Shown here: piece after piece, positions 1-7,019 of the stretch | Layout of the letters: the number at the start of each line of letters is the position of its first letter | How positions within the stretch are numbered: the first letter of the stretch is position 1 | Assembly: GCA_038239195.1 (NCBI GenBank) | Contig: JBBSEZ010000111.1 | Coordinates: 1 to 24,008 of the forward strand | Length of the DNA stretch: 24,008 nucleotides | Origin: JBBSEZ01 sp038239195 | GTDB taxonomy: Bacteria; Planctomycetota; Planctomycetia; Gemmatales; Gemmataceae | Direction of reading: 5' to 3' | Position numbers and translations under genes: made by a program | The notes under the pieces: generated by a model | What the model was told of the DNA's origin: nothing | The model's database searches: none | What the model saw: the letters and a program-made list of their open reading frames with translations, nothing else

Positions 1-3
1 CCG

Positions 4-525
4 GTGACGCTCTACCAACGCCTGCTTGGGCCCCGCTTCGCCCAACTGCCGGGCGTGCTCCAGCGCTTCCACGGCGACGCCGCCGGCGGCAAGGGGGAGG
101 GCCTGTTCCGCGTCACCCGGTCGCCGGGCCGGCTCCGCAACTTCCTCGCTTCCCTGATGGGCCTCCCGCCTGGCGGGGAACAAGTCCCCGTACGGCTGGT
201 CGTCAGCCCCTGCGGCGCCGGGGAGCGGTGGTCCCGCTCCTTCGGCTCGGCGCCCCTGGAGACGATCCAGACCGAGTACCGCGGGTTGCTGATCGAGAAG
301 GGGGGCCCGGTGAGCCTCGGCTTCGAGCTCGTGGCCTGGCCGACCGGCATGACGTTCCACACCCGCCGCGTCTGGCTGCTCGGCGCCCCTGTCCCCCTGG
401 CCTGCGCGCCGTCCGTCGAGGCGACGGTCACCGCCGACGAGGACGGCTGGCTCGTTCGGGTGGCGGTTTCCGTGCCGCTGCTCGGCCGGCTCGTATACTA
501 CGAAGGACACCTCAGCCCCCAATGA
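4..525 (+). CDS. DUF4166 domain-containing protein
   Basis: The 173-residue product matches DUF4166 along its whole length: an LYQRLLG opening, a central PVRLVVSP strand, a GERWSRSFG segment, and a C-terminal VAVSVPLLGRLVYYEGHL strand typical of the family. The biochemical role of DUF4166 is not established; it occurs alone or fused behind a saccharopine-dehydrogenase-like NAD(P)-binding domain. The GTG at 4 lies where stand-alone members usually start, but the frame is open to the window edge, so the gene could begin upstream or be the tail of a fusion. Its stop codon overlaps the start of the next gene (ATGA at 522-525), so the two are probably translationally coupled. Confidence 0.75.
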   Translation: MTLYQRLLGPRFAQLPGVLQRFHGDAAGGKGEGLFRVTRSPGRLRNFLASLMGLPPGGEQVPVRLVVSPCGAGERWSRSFGSAPLETIQTEYRGLLIEKGGPVSLGFELVAWPTGMTFHTRRVWLLGAPVPLACAPSVEATVTADEDGWLVRVAVSVPLLGRLVYYEGHLSPQ

Positions 526-1031
526 CCGTCGCACTGATCCTCCTGATCGTCCAGGGCGCCCTTGGCGCCTTCGACACCCTCTACTACCACGAGTGGCAGC
601 AGCGATTGCCCCACCGGGCGCTGGCGCGCAAGGAACTGCGCCTGCACGCGGCGCGGGACTTCGCCTACGCGGCCGTCTTCGGCTCGCTCGCCTGGCTGCT
701 GTGGGAGGGGTGGCTGGCCTGGCTGCTCGCGGCGGTGCTGCTGATGGAGGTCTTCATCACGCTTTGGGACTTCATCGAGGAAGACCGGACGCGCCCGCTC
801 CCGCCGGGAGAGCGGGCCATGCACGCGATCATGGGCATCGTCTACGGCGCGTTCCTGGCCAACCTGGTCCCGCAGATGCTGGCCTGGTCGGCGCGCGACA
901 CCGGCTTCGCCACGGCGTCCTACGGCGCCCTCAGTTGGTTGATGAGCCTGATGGCCGTCGGCGTCTTCCTGTCCGGCGCCCGCGACCTCTGGGCCAGCTA
1001 CTTCATGCGGCCAGCTGCGGAGCTCGGCTGA
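522..1031 (+). CDS. small integral membrane protein, conserved hypothetical
   Basis: The 169-residue protein has about four or five hydrophobic segments (roughly residues 2-19, 45-61, 64-82, 101-121, 133-152). I do not recognise a named family. Conserved-looking polar residues sit close to the membrane: D18 and YYHE at 21-24, H32, H42 and D46, then DFIEED at 83-88 and H101. This His/Asp/Glu set could be a metal or redox site within the membrane, but that is inference. The ATG at 522 overlaps the stop of the DUF4166 gene by four bases. A longer in-frame start at 228 would lie inside the DUF4166 gene and is unlikely. A hairpin follows the stop. Confidence 0.75.
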   Translation: MTVALILLIVQGALGAFDTLYYHEWQQRLPHRALARKELRLHAARDFAYAAVFGSLAWLLWEGWLAWLLAAVLLMEVFITLWDFIEEDRTRPLPPGERAMHAIMGIVYGAFLANLVPQMLAWSARDTGFATASYGALSWLMSLMAVGVFLSGARDLWASYFMRPAAELG

Positions 1032-1067
1032 TCCGCGACGGGCCGTCTCGAGGCCGCCAACGAAAAC

Positions 1068-1098
1068 CGGCCGGCCTGCGATCAACGCAGGGCGGCCG
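1068..1098 (+). terminator. hairpin downstream of the DUF4166/membrane protein pair
   Basis: Arms at 1068-1080 and 1086-1098 pair over 13 positions with one mismatch around the loop ATCAA. It lies 37 bases past the stop codon at 1031. Only two T residues follow, so it is a GC-rich hairpin without a proper U tract. It could terminate the plus-strand transcript or protect its 3' end. Confidence 0.4.
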
Positions 1099-1186
1099 TT
1101 CGGGAAAGCGGTTCGATTCGGCGCGTTCGGATGATGCACACGGTCGTGGCGGCCCGGATGGAGGCCTTGAGCCCGGGAACGTCGAG

Positions 1187-1335
1187 CTACGGTTGAATGG
1201 TCACCTTGCCCTTCGCGACACCTTCCCAGGTGACCTGATACCACTCTACCTTGCCCACCATCGCCTTCTTGTGGGCCGTCAACACTGCGCCGGGGTGCGC
1301 CTTCCCATTTGGGCCTCTGGGGCTCGCCCCGTCCG
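1187..1335 (-). pseudogene. C-terminal remnant of an unidentified gene (SH3-like tail)
   Basis: On the minus strand, a frame ending in TAG at 1187 encodes about 45 residues that read like a genuine protein end, with HPGAVLTAHKKAMVGKVEWY followed by a short beta-rich tail. The alternation of hydrophobic and charged residues around EWYQV recalls the last strands of a bacterial SH3-type fold; I cannot assign a family. Beyond about 1335 the frame runs antisense to a different remnant on the plus strand, so the N-terminal part of this gene is missing. Confidence that it is a decayed gene is moderate; the fold guess is weak. Confidence 0.35.
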
Positions 1336-1337
1336 CC

Positions 1338-1526
1338 GCGTGCAGGGAGGCCAAGGGCATCGCTCGTGCGCTGCTGCGCGTGCGGGAGGGGAAGTTCACG
1401 ACCGTGCCCGACGAGCTACGGCTCGCCGTTCAGGCGGTGCCCGACGCGGCCCGTTTGACGGGCTGCATCGACCTGGCGTTGAAGTCGCGGTCCCTCTCGC
1501 AGTTTCGCAAGAAGGCCGGGCCCTGA
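1338..1526 (+). pseudogene. C-terminal remnant of an Rpn/PD-(D/E)XK-type protein (DUF4351-like tail)
   Basis: The last 60 or so codons before the TGA at 1524-1526 encode REAKGIARALLRV, then GKFTTVPDELRLAVQAVPD and a LALKSRSLSQF ending. This is the pattern of the C-terminal tail of Rpn-family/transposase-like nucleases and DUF4351 proteins, where a charged EAKG helix precedes a helical bundle. The nuclease domain that should precede it is absent: upstream of about 1338 the frame is antisense to the minus-strand remnant at 1187-1335. An in-frame ATG at 1251 exists but would give a chimeric start, so I call this a truncated relic. Confidence 0.5.
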
Positions 1527-1645
1527 CCCGCCCGGCGCTTACGCGGAGGAAGGCCGAATGAATGAGGGGAGGGCTGGATAGCGCTTCGTGCGGCTGTGAG
1601 GCGCTTCCCGAGGTGATCTTGGAGTGCGCCGCACGCCAAGGGCCC

Positions 1646-2494
1646 TTACAGCGCCCGTCGCCGCGCCCCCTCCGCCGGCCGCACGTCCACCTCCTGCCCC
1701 TCCACCCCCGGCCCCGCCAGCAACCGCCTCACCTTCTCCTCAACCCCCGCCTCGCCGCCTTCGCGCCCGGGCGCGGCCCCCCAGACGATGCGCCCGTGCG
1801 GCCCGCTCAGTACCACGTTCCCCGCCACCACCACGACCGTGCAGGGCCGCAGTCGCAGGCGCTCGAGATGGGGCGCCAGGACGTGGAGCGTGCTCGCCGC
1901 CGCCTCGACGTTCTTGTCGCCCCAGGCGCTGCCCGGCCGACCGGACGGGGGCGCGACCGGCCCAACAAGGCGCGGCCGGTCGGCGGTCGCCGCCGCCGCG
2001 GGCAGCAGCACCCCGTGCCGATCGACGGCCCGCCGCGCCCCGCCGAACTGGACGTTCAACACGGGAACGCGGTGGACCAGTTCGACGCGCAAGTGCCCGG
2101 CCTTCTTCTCGACGCGCTGGACCTCCTCGACCCAGGGGTGGGCGGCGAAGGCGCGCCCCAGCCGGGCGCAGGTGTCGCCGTCGCGGGGGTCGAACCGATC
2201 GGGCCAGCCGCTCAGGTACTGCACCTCGCCGAGCAATTCTTCGCGCGTCAGGCCGGGCGGGGGATCGACCTCGACGTCGGCGAACTGGGTGTCGTAACGG
2301 CCACGCTGTCGCAACTCTTCGCGGGCACGGCCGCCCAGAAAGACGACCGCGCCGAGCAGGGCGGCGCCGGCGAGGAGGGGAAGGGCCATCTGCACGAGCC
2401 ACGGGCGCAGGGGGCGCGGCGCGGGGGCCTCTTCGAGGGGAGGGGCCTCGTCGGGCTCGACGTCGGAGGGAGCGGACTTCCGTGTTCGCTTCAT
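1646..2494 (-). CDS. ftsQ: FtsQ-like POTRA-domain cell division protein
   Basis: The 282-residue protein has a charged, Pro-rich cytoplasmic N-terminus (1-32), one membrane segment (about 33-54), a POTRA-like region (about 70-145) and a beta domain. Residues HRVPVLNVQF followed by AVDRHGVLLPA match the FtsQ signature in which the POTRA domain ends and a VDxxG strand opens the beta domain. FtsQ is the single-pass scaffold of the divisome that links early and late division proteins. The ATG at 2494 lies 8 bases after the murB stop, so both are likely one transcript, as in dcw clusters (murB then ftsQ). FtsA and FtsZ are not downstream; a rearranged region follows instead. The family call is fairly secure; an actual role in division here is inferred. 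Confidence 0.7.
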   Translation of the reverse strand: MKRTRKSAPSDVEPDEAPPLEEAPAPRPLRPWLVQMALPLLAGAALLGAVVFLGGRAREELRQRGRYDTQFADVEVDPPPGLTREELLGEVQYLSGWPDRFDPRDGDTCARLGRAFAAHPWVEEVQRVEKKAGHLRVELVHRVPVLNVQFGGARRAVDRHGVLLPAAAATADRPRLVGPVAPPSGRPGSAWGDKNVEAAASTLHVLAPHLERLRLRPCTVVVVAGNVVLSGPHGRIVWGAAPGREGGEAGVEEKVRRLLAGPGVEGQEVDVRPAEGARRRAL

Positions 2495-2502
2495 GAGGGG
2501 CT

Positions 2503-3381
2503 TCACCAGACGGTGATTTCTTGCTCCAGTTGGACGTTGAAGCGCTCCTTGACGCGCGTGCGCACCAGGTCGAGGAGGCGCAGCACGTCGGAGCTCTTGG
2601 CGCCGAGGTGGACGACGAAGTAGTTGGGGTCGCGGTCGCTGACCTCCGCCCCGCCGACGCGCGTGCGCGCCAGGCCGGCCTGTTCGATCAGCGCCGCGGC
2701 GCTCAGCCCGCGTGGGTTCTTGAAGATGCGCCCGGCCGACTGGTAGCTGAGCGGCTGCGACGCCTTGCGCACGATCCAGGCCTTGCGCATGCGCTTGACG
2801 ATGGCGTCGGCGTCGTCGCGCTCCAGGGCGAACTCGGCGGTCAGCAGCACCGGGTCGTCGAGGTTGCTGGCGTGCTCGCCGAAGCGCAGCTCGTCCCGGT
2901 CGCGAACCTGAATGTTGCCCTGGCTGTCGAGCACCTCGACGAGCCGGACGAACTGGCCGATGTCGCCGCTGCGGTCGCCGGCGTTGGTCCGAAGCGCGCC
3001 GCCCACGGTGCCGGGGATGCCGACGAGCGTTTCGAGGCCGGCGAGGTTGTGCTGGGCCGCCTGCGAGATGAGGGCCGAGACGGCGGCGCCGGTGCCGGCG
3101 CGGACGCGGCCCCCCTCGACGCGGACCTCGGTGAAGGCGGGCTCGGTCAGGCGCAGCACCACCCCCGAAACGCCCTCGTCGCGGACGAGCATGTTGCAGC
3201 CGCTGCCGAGGACGCGCAGGGGGATGCGCTCGTGGAAGCAATGGCGCACGACGCGCGACAGTTCCTCGTGGGAGCGCGGCTGGACGAGCAACTCGGCCGG
3301 CCCGCCGAGCTTGAGGTGCGTGTAGGGAGCGAGCGGTTCGTTGGGCTTGACGATCTCCGCGAACAGGTCGAGACGGGCCAT
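2503..3381 (-). CDS. murB: UDP-N-acetylenolpyruvoylglucosamine reductase
   Basis: MurB reduces UDP-GlcNAc-enolpyruvate to UDP-MurNAc with NADPH and FAD, a cytoplasmic step of peptidoglycan synthesis. The 292-residue length and motifs fit the family: THLKLGGPAE near the N-terminus, the FAD loop GSGCNMLVRDEG (59-70), GIPGTVGGALRTNAG (121-135), QSAGRIFKNPRG (214-225) and the C-terminal VSDRDPNYFV region. The compact C-terminal lobe is typical of the type II group. The residue after SAG, normally the catalytic Ser and Cys in some relatives, is Arg218 here (codon at 2728-2730 reads CGC on the minus strand); neighbouring motifs are intact. The ATG at 3381 gives the normal N-terminus. The ftsQ-like gene follows after 8 bases. 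Confidence 0.92.
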   Translation of the reverse strand: MARLDLFAEIVKPNEPLAPYTHLKLGGPAELLVQPRSHEELSRVVRHCFHERIPLRVLGSGCNMLVRDEGVSGVVLRLTEPAFTEVRVEGGRVRAGTGAAVSALISQAAQHNLAGLETLVGIPGTVGGALRTNAGDRSGDIGQFVRLVEVLDSQGNIQVRDRDELRFGEHASNLDDPVLLTAEFALERDDADAIVKRMRKAWIVRKASQPLSYQSAGRIFKNPRGLSAAALIEQAGLARTRVGGAEVSDRDPNYFVVHLGAKSSDVLRLLDLVRTRVKERFNVQLEQEITVW

Positions 3382-3477
3382 GGCTCTCCCCCGGCACAGG
3401 TGCAGAATGGCGCCATCATAGGCCGGGCGCCGGGGAAAGGTCAACGGGCGAATCTCTCGCCGGCGGAGGGCGCTGAT

Positions 3478-3528
3478 CGCCAAGCCGCAAGCGGCGAACT
3501 TCGCGGGCCCGCCGCTTGCGGCTTGGCG
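3478..3528. repeat. perfect 18-bp inverted repeat (REP-like hairpin)
   Basis: Arms at 3478-3495 and 3511-3528 are exact reverse complements (CGCCAAGCCGCAAGCGGC) around a 15-base loop. It lies 17 bases past the stop of the GYF_2 gene and 97 bases upstream of the murB start. No U run follows on either strand, so it is either a factor-assisted terminator/RNA end or a mobile REP-type palindrome. I saw no second copy in this window. Confidence 0.6.
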
Positions 3529-3544
3529 TTCCCGAACGCGCGGT

Positions 3545-4372
3545 TCACCCTTCGGCGAGCCAGGCCTGGTTGAGCGCGTCTTGATAGAGCATGGCGAGCA
3601 GCGGGAGGACGGGGAAGAGCAGGGGATTGAGGAAGACGACGGCGCTGTTGAGCCCGACCGGCTCGGGCACGTTGGCCTGGGCGAGGGTGGCGCGGAGGAG
3701 GATGGGCAGGCGGAAGACCGCAACGTAGATCGCGTAGGGCGGAAAGAGGAGCATGAGCGTTAGCTCGGTGCGGGGGTGGAAGTCGCGCCGGCCGGTGTAC
3801 TCGCCGCACTCGCGCAGGACGTTGGCGACCCAGAAGTAGAAGGAGAAGCCCAGGGTAAGGTAGGCGAGTAGCATGACGCCAAGCGGGTGGCGCGGCCTGC
3901 CGGCCGGTTTGCCGGAGGCGTCGGCGCGGCGGGCGCCCTTGGGCGGAAAGGCCTTGCAGACGCGATAGGCATAGTAGAGGCCAAACCCGCCGAGGGTGAC
4001 GACGGAGAGGAGCAGCACCAGCAAGGGGTGCAAGCCGGGCGGGCCAGCGGAGGAGGCGGCGCGGCGCGGGGGATCGGCCGTGGGCATGGGGAAGTCGGGG
4101 ACGGCTGCCTCGCGGGCCGGCTGGGCTCGAGTGGGCGGAACGGGGGTGCGCCGGCCGGGCTGTTCCACGGCAGGGACCGGCTCGGCAGCAGCTTTGGGAG
4201 TGGCGAAGAGGCCCTTGATGGAGCTGGCAGGCGCCCAGTTGGCCATGCCCTCGCGCCAGACCATGTCGGTCGGCAGCAACTGCCCGCCGGTTGCGAGCTG
4301 CTGGAGTTGCGCCGACGTGGCCGGGGCCTGCGACGGCTGGCCGTCCCGGGTGTAGAACCATTCGTTGGCCAT
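3545..4372 (-). CDS. GYF_2 domain membrane protein
   Basis: The 275-residue protein starts with a GYF_2 (DUF4339) domain at about 1-56: EWFYTRDGQ, then LPTDMVWREGMANWAPA with the two conserved Trp residues at 39 and 46. A Pro/Ala-rich linker (about 62-112) leads to four membrane segments (about 116-137, 163-184, 203-221, 243-263) with a short basic loop between the first two. GYF_2 domains are thought to mediate protein contacts; the membrane part resembles small uncharacterised DUF4234-like regions. The ATG at 4372 is preceded by AAGGGG about 9 bases upstream. It is divergent from the rhomboid gene and followed by the 3478-3528 palindrome. No specific function can be assigned. Confidence 0.8.
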   Translation of the reverse strand: MANEWFYTRDGQPSQAPATSAQLQQLATGGQLLPTDMVWREGMANWAPASSIKGLFATPKAAAEPVPAVEQPGRRTPVPPTRAQPAREAAVPDFPMPTADPPRRAASSAGPPGLHPLLVLLLSVVTLGGFGLYYAYRVCKAFPPKGARRADASGKPAGRPRHPLGVMLLAYLTLGFSFYFWVANVLRECGEYTGRRDFHPRTELTLMLLFPPYAIYVAVFRLPILLRATLAQANVPEPVGLNSAVVFLNPLLFPVLPLLAMLYQDALNQAWLAEG

Positions 4373-4473
4373 GAAGGCGCCCCTTTGCGCGGGAGAGAGT
4401 GCGGAATGATTCTATCGGAGGCGAAGGGGCCGGGTAGGGCGAGCCGGGGGCGCGCGTTTTGCTGGTCAGGTCT

Positions 4474-4502
4474 TTGCCCCCGGCGCGGGGTTGTGGTACA
4501 AG
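4474..4502 (+). promoter_or_regulatory. candidate sigma-70-type promoter for the rhomboid gene
   Basis: TTGCCC at 4474-4479 and TACAAG at 4497-4502 are separated by 17 bases and lie about 65 bases upstream of the rhomboid ATG. Each box matches the consensus at four of six positions. It is a pattern match only. Confidence 0.35.
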
Positions 4503-4566
4503 GAAGGGAAGGCGCCGCGAGGCGCTTCCCGCGTACCGACCGCTCGCCGGAGCCGCAGAGAACGCC

Positions 4567-5484
4567 ATGGGCATCTACGACCGCGACTATTATCGCCGCG
4601 AGGGCCCCAGCTTCCTGGGGTCGTTCGTCGAGCGCGGCAAAATCTGCAAATACCTCATCGCCATCAACATCGTCTGCTTCATCGTGCAGATGGTGACGGT
4701 GGAACGCGTGCCGGGGCGCCGCCCGGTGGAGCCGTTCACCGACGCCCTGCTGCTCAACGTCGATAAGGTGCTGAGCGGCGAGGTCTGGCGGCTGCTGACG
4801 TGCGCCTTTTTGCACAGCCCCGACTCGCTGTTTCACATCGTGTTCAACATGCTGTTCCTGTGGTGGTTCGGTCAGCAGGTCGAAGAGGACTACGGCCCGC
4901 GCGAGTTCTTGGCCTTCTACCTGGTTTCGGCGGTGCTCAGCAGCATCGTCTTCGTCGCCGCGGCGGAGGTCGGCCTGCACGGCAAGCTCGCCCTGGGCGC
5001 CTCGGGGGCAGTGACGGCCGTCATGGTCCTGTTCGCCCTGCACTACCCGCGACAGATCATTTACCTGTTCTTCGTGGTCCCCGTGCCAATCTGGGGCCTG
5101 GTCGTGTTCATGGTCGCCAAGGACGCCCTCAACCTCTTCGGCAGGCCGGAGGGCAACAACATCGCCTCCTCGGCCCACCTCGGCGGGGCGGCGTTCGGCT
5201 TCGCCTACTACAAGGCCCACCTGACGCTGACCGGCTGGCTGAGCTCGGTGCGCGGCTGGCGGCGCCGGCGGGCGTCGCCGAGCTTGCGCATCTACCGCGA
5301 GGACGAGCCGGCGGCCCCCGTGGCCGTGGCCGCGACGGCGAACCAGTCGGAGTTGGCGCGACTGCGCGAGGAGGTGGACCTGATCCTCGAGAAGATCTCG
5401 CTGGTCGGCAAGGACAACCTCACGGAGCACGAGCGGCAGGTGTTGCTGCGCGCCAGCGAGGTGTTGAAGCGCCAGCGCAGTTGA
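4567..5484 (+). CDS. rhomboid-family intramembrane serine protease
   Basis: The 305-residue protein carries the rhomboid signature: HIVFN (H90, N94) in the second core segment, the nucleophile motif GASGA with Ser146, and the catalytic His204 in SSAHLGGAAFGF. Such enzymes cleave membrane-protein substrates within the bilayer. Six or so hydrophobic segments fall between residues 28 and 215, with the periplasmic WRLLTCAFLH loop seen in bacterial members. After the last segment is a cytoplasmic tail of about 85 residues with a basic RRRR stretch and a predicted helix or coiled coil at about 261-302. The ATG at 4567 begins MGIYDRDYYR, a common planctomycete rhomboid N-terminus; an in-frame start at 4459 would add an unlikely extension. 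A zinc ribbon gene follows 26 bases later. Confidence 0.9.
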   Translation: MGIYDRDYYRREGPSFLGSFVERGKICKYLIAINIVCFIVQMVTVERVPGRRPVEPFTDALLLNVDKVLSGEVWRLLTCAFLHSPDSLFHIVFNMLFLWWFGQQVEEDYGPREFLAFYLVSAVLSSIVFVAAAEVGLHGKLALGASGAVTAVMVLFALHYPRQIIYLFFVVPVPIWGLVVFMVAKDALNLFGRPEGNNIASSAHLGGAAFGFAYYKAHLTLTGWLSSVRGWRRRRASPSLRIYREDEPAAPVAVAATANQSELARLREEVDLILEKISLVGKDNLTEHERQVLLRASEVLKRQRS

Positions 5485-5510
5485 GTGGAAACCGAAGGAG
5501 GAGCGAGACC

Positions 5511-5729
5511 ATGCCTTTGTACGAGTATGCTTGCCGAGAGTGTGCGCACGAGTTCGAGGCGCTGGTGTTCGGCGGCGAGAAGGCCGAGTGCCCGCAGTGC
5601 AAGAGCGAGAAGCTGGAGCAACAGTTGAGCGTGCCTGGCCGGCCGAAGACGGCCGCGGCGCTGCCGATGGGCGGGTGCCAGTCGAGCGGGCCGCCGTGCG
5701 GGCCGGTGTGTAGCCGGTTCAAGGGTTGA
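5511..5729 (+). CDS. FmdB-family zinc ribbon protein
   Basis: The 72-residue protein begins MPLYEYACRECAHEFE, the hallmark of the FmdB/CxxC-CxxC regulatory protein family, with zinc ligands C8, C11, C27 and C30. The C-terminus holds a second Cys-containing stretch (GGCQSSGPPCGPVC) that may bind metal or be disordered. FmdB-type proteins are small putative regulatory or chaperone proteins of largely unknown role. A strong ribosome site, AAGGAGGA at 5495-5502, precedes the ATG at 5511. It is probably co-transcribed with the rhomboid gene upstream. Confidence 0.88.
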   Translation: MPLYEYACRECAHEFEALVFGGEKAECPQCKSEKLEQQLSVPGRPKTAAALPMGGCQSSGPPCGPVCSRFKG

Positions 5730-5783
5730 TGGAGGGGCGCAGGCGGTGCCGTGGTCAGGCGGGGCGAGGGGGGAGGCAAGCCG

Positions 5784-5975
5784 ATGAAGGCGAAGGTCGG
5801 GAGGTGGACGGCTGCGGAGTTACTACAGCTCCCTTCGGCAGAGCGAAATGCCATTCTGGAAGCCGCGGCGGCGTTCGCCGAGCAGGAATACCGCACCAAC
5901 GCCGAGTTGACGGCGTTCGAGGCCTTCGACAAGGACGACCTGTATGGCGACAGTTCCAGCACCGAGACGAGGTGA
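5784..5975 (+). CDS. antitoxin of a MazEF/PemIK-type pair
   Basis: The 63-residue acidic protein (ending in AFEAFDKDDLYGDSSSTETR) contains LPSAERNAILEAAAAFAEQE, a helical pattern seen in small proteins encoded just ahead of PemK/MazF toxins in planctomycetes and cyanobacteria. The ATG at 5784 is chosen because GGGGGAGG lies 8 bases upstream; an earlier GTG at 5751 would add 11 residues. It overlaps the toxin start by 32 bases, the usual arrangement for coupled synthesis. The DNA-binding fold is not obvious from sequence, so the identification rests on size, composition and position. Confidence 0.7.
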   Translation: MKAKVGRWTAAELLQLPSAERNAILEAAAAFAEQEYRTNAELTAFEAFDKDDLYGDSSSTETR

Positions 5976-6303
5976 AATCTGGCTGGTGGATTTTGACCCC
6001 GCGATGGGGGCTGAAATCCGGAAGGCCCGCCCCGCAGTCGTCCTCAGCGTCGATACGATGGGTCGGTTGCCTTTGCGGATAGTGGTCCCCGTAACGGACT
6101 GGAAGCCCCAATTCGCCAGTTTCCCCTGGTTCGTGGAATTGCCGGCGTCGCCGACCAACGGTCTCGCCAAGGGCTCGGGGGCCGACTGTTTTCAAACCAA
6201 GTCGGTGTCCGAAACGCGCTTCGTCCGCTTTTTGGGGGAGGCGTCCGCGACTCAAGTGGATGAGATCGCTGCTGCCATCGCCTTGTGCGTTGGGGCGCCG
6301 TGA
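5944..6303 (+). CDS. PemK/MazF-family mRNA interferase toxin
   Basis: The 119-residue protein shows the MazF/PemK pattern: RRGEIWLVDFDPAMGAEIRK at the N-terminus, then RPAVVLS, LPLRIVVPVTDW, and the later TKSVSETRFVRFLG segment. Family members are sequence-specific endoribonucleases neutralised by their antitoxin. Residues of the N-terminal RGEIW loop and the RP and TKS motifs that form the active site are present, so the toxin appears intact. The ATG at 5944 lies inside the antitoxin gene. Confidence 0.85.
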   Translation: MATVPAPRRGEIWLVDFDPAMGAEIRKARPAVVLSVDTMGRLPLRIVVPVTDWKPQFASFPWFVELPASPTNGLAKGSGADCFQTKSVSETRFVRFLGEASATQVDEIAAAIALCVGAP

Positions 6304-6421
6304 GGTTGGCTGCGGCAGGTGGGGAGAGGGGCGGAGAGAAACACCCATGAGCCGCGTGTTTTCACGGGTTGATGGAGGCGGCGCAGAGAAGTAGACGAGC
6401 AATCGGCCGAGGAGTGTCCCC

Positions 6422-6985
6422 ATGACGTCCGTTTCCGCAACGCGCGCCACGCTGGACGACCTCTATCGGGAGGAAGGCAAGGCCGAACTCATCGGAGGAA
6501 GGATCGTTCGCTTCATGGCGTCCGGTGATTTGCCCACCGCAGTGGCAGAAGAAATCTTCGTCAGCCTTCGCTTGTACGCGAAAGCTGCGGGGCGCGGGTT
6601 TGCTCACGCCGACGGCATCGGCTACGCCGTTCCCGAGCTCCCTTCGGGGCGCGAATCGTTCTCCCCGGATGCGTCCTACCGCGTCGGCCCTCGGCCGGCA
6701 AACCGGATGCGGTTCGTCGAAGGCGCCCCGACGTTTGCCGTCGAGGTGCGCAGCGAGAACGACCATGGCGATGCGGCCGAGGCCGACCTCGCTGCCAAAC
6801 GCGCGGACTACTTCGCTGCCGGCACCCTTGTGGTGTGGGACGTCGATCCGCAGGCCGAAACGGTCGCCGTCTACAAGACCACGGCCCCCGACCAGCCGGT
6901 GACGTATCGCCGGGGCGAGCAGGCGGAGGCCGAGCCCGCCGTTCCGGGATGGCAGATGGCGGTGGCGGACGTCTTCGCCGCATGA
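6422..6985 (+). CDS. Uma2-family putative restriction endonuclease
   Basis: The 187-residue protein matches Uma2 (DUF820), a PD-(D/E)XK nuclease-like family expanded in cyanobacteria and planctomycetes. Visible elements are E22 in KAELIGGRIV, D83 in FSPDAS, E108 in FAVEVRSEND, K126 in the AAKRADYFAAG helix and the closing VVWDVDP strand. The core nuclease residues are retained, although biological activity of the family is poorly defined. GAGGAG stands ahead of the ATG at 6422. It follows the toxin gene by 118 bases, forming a small island of typical accessory genes. Confidence 0.85.
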   Translation: MTSVSATRATLDDLYREEGKAELIGGRIVRFMASGDLPTAVAEEIFVSLRLYAKAAGRGFAHADGIGYAVPELPSGRESFSPDASYRVGPRPANRMRFVEGAPTFAVEVRSENDHGDAAEADLAAKRADYFAAGTLVVWDVDPQAETVAVYKTTAPDQPVTYRRGEQAEAEPAVPGWQMAVADVFAA

Positions 6986-7019
6986 GCCGGATGTACGAGC
7001 GATGCAGGAGGCGACACCC

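Noticed and set aside
1251..1526. A 91-codon plus-strand gene starting at ATG 1251
   Set aside because: Only the last 60 or so codons look protein-like; the first 30 are antisense to another gene remnant.
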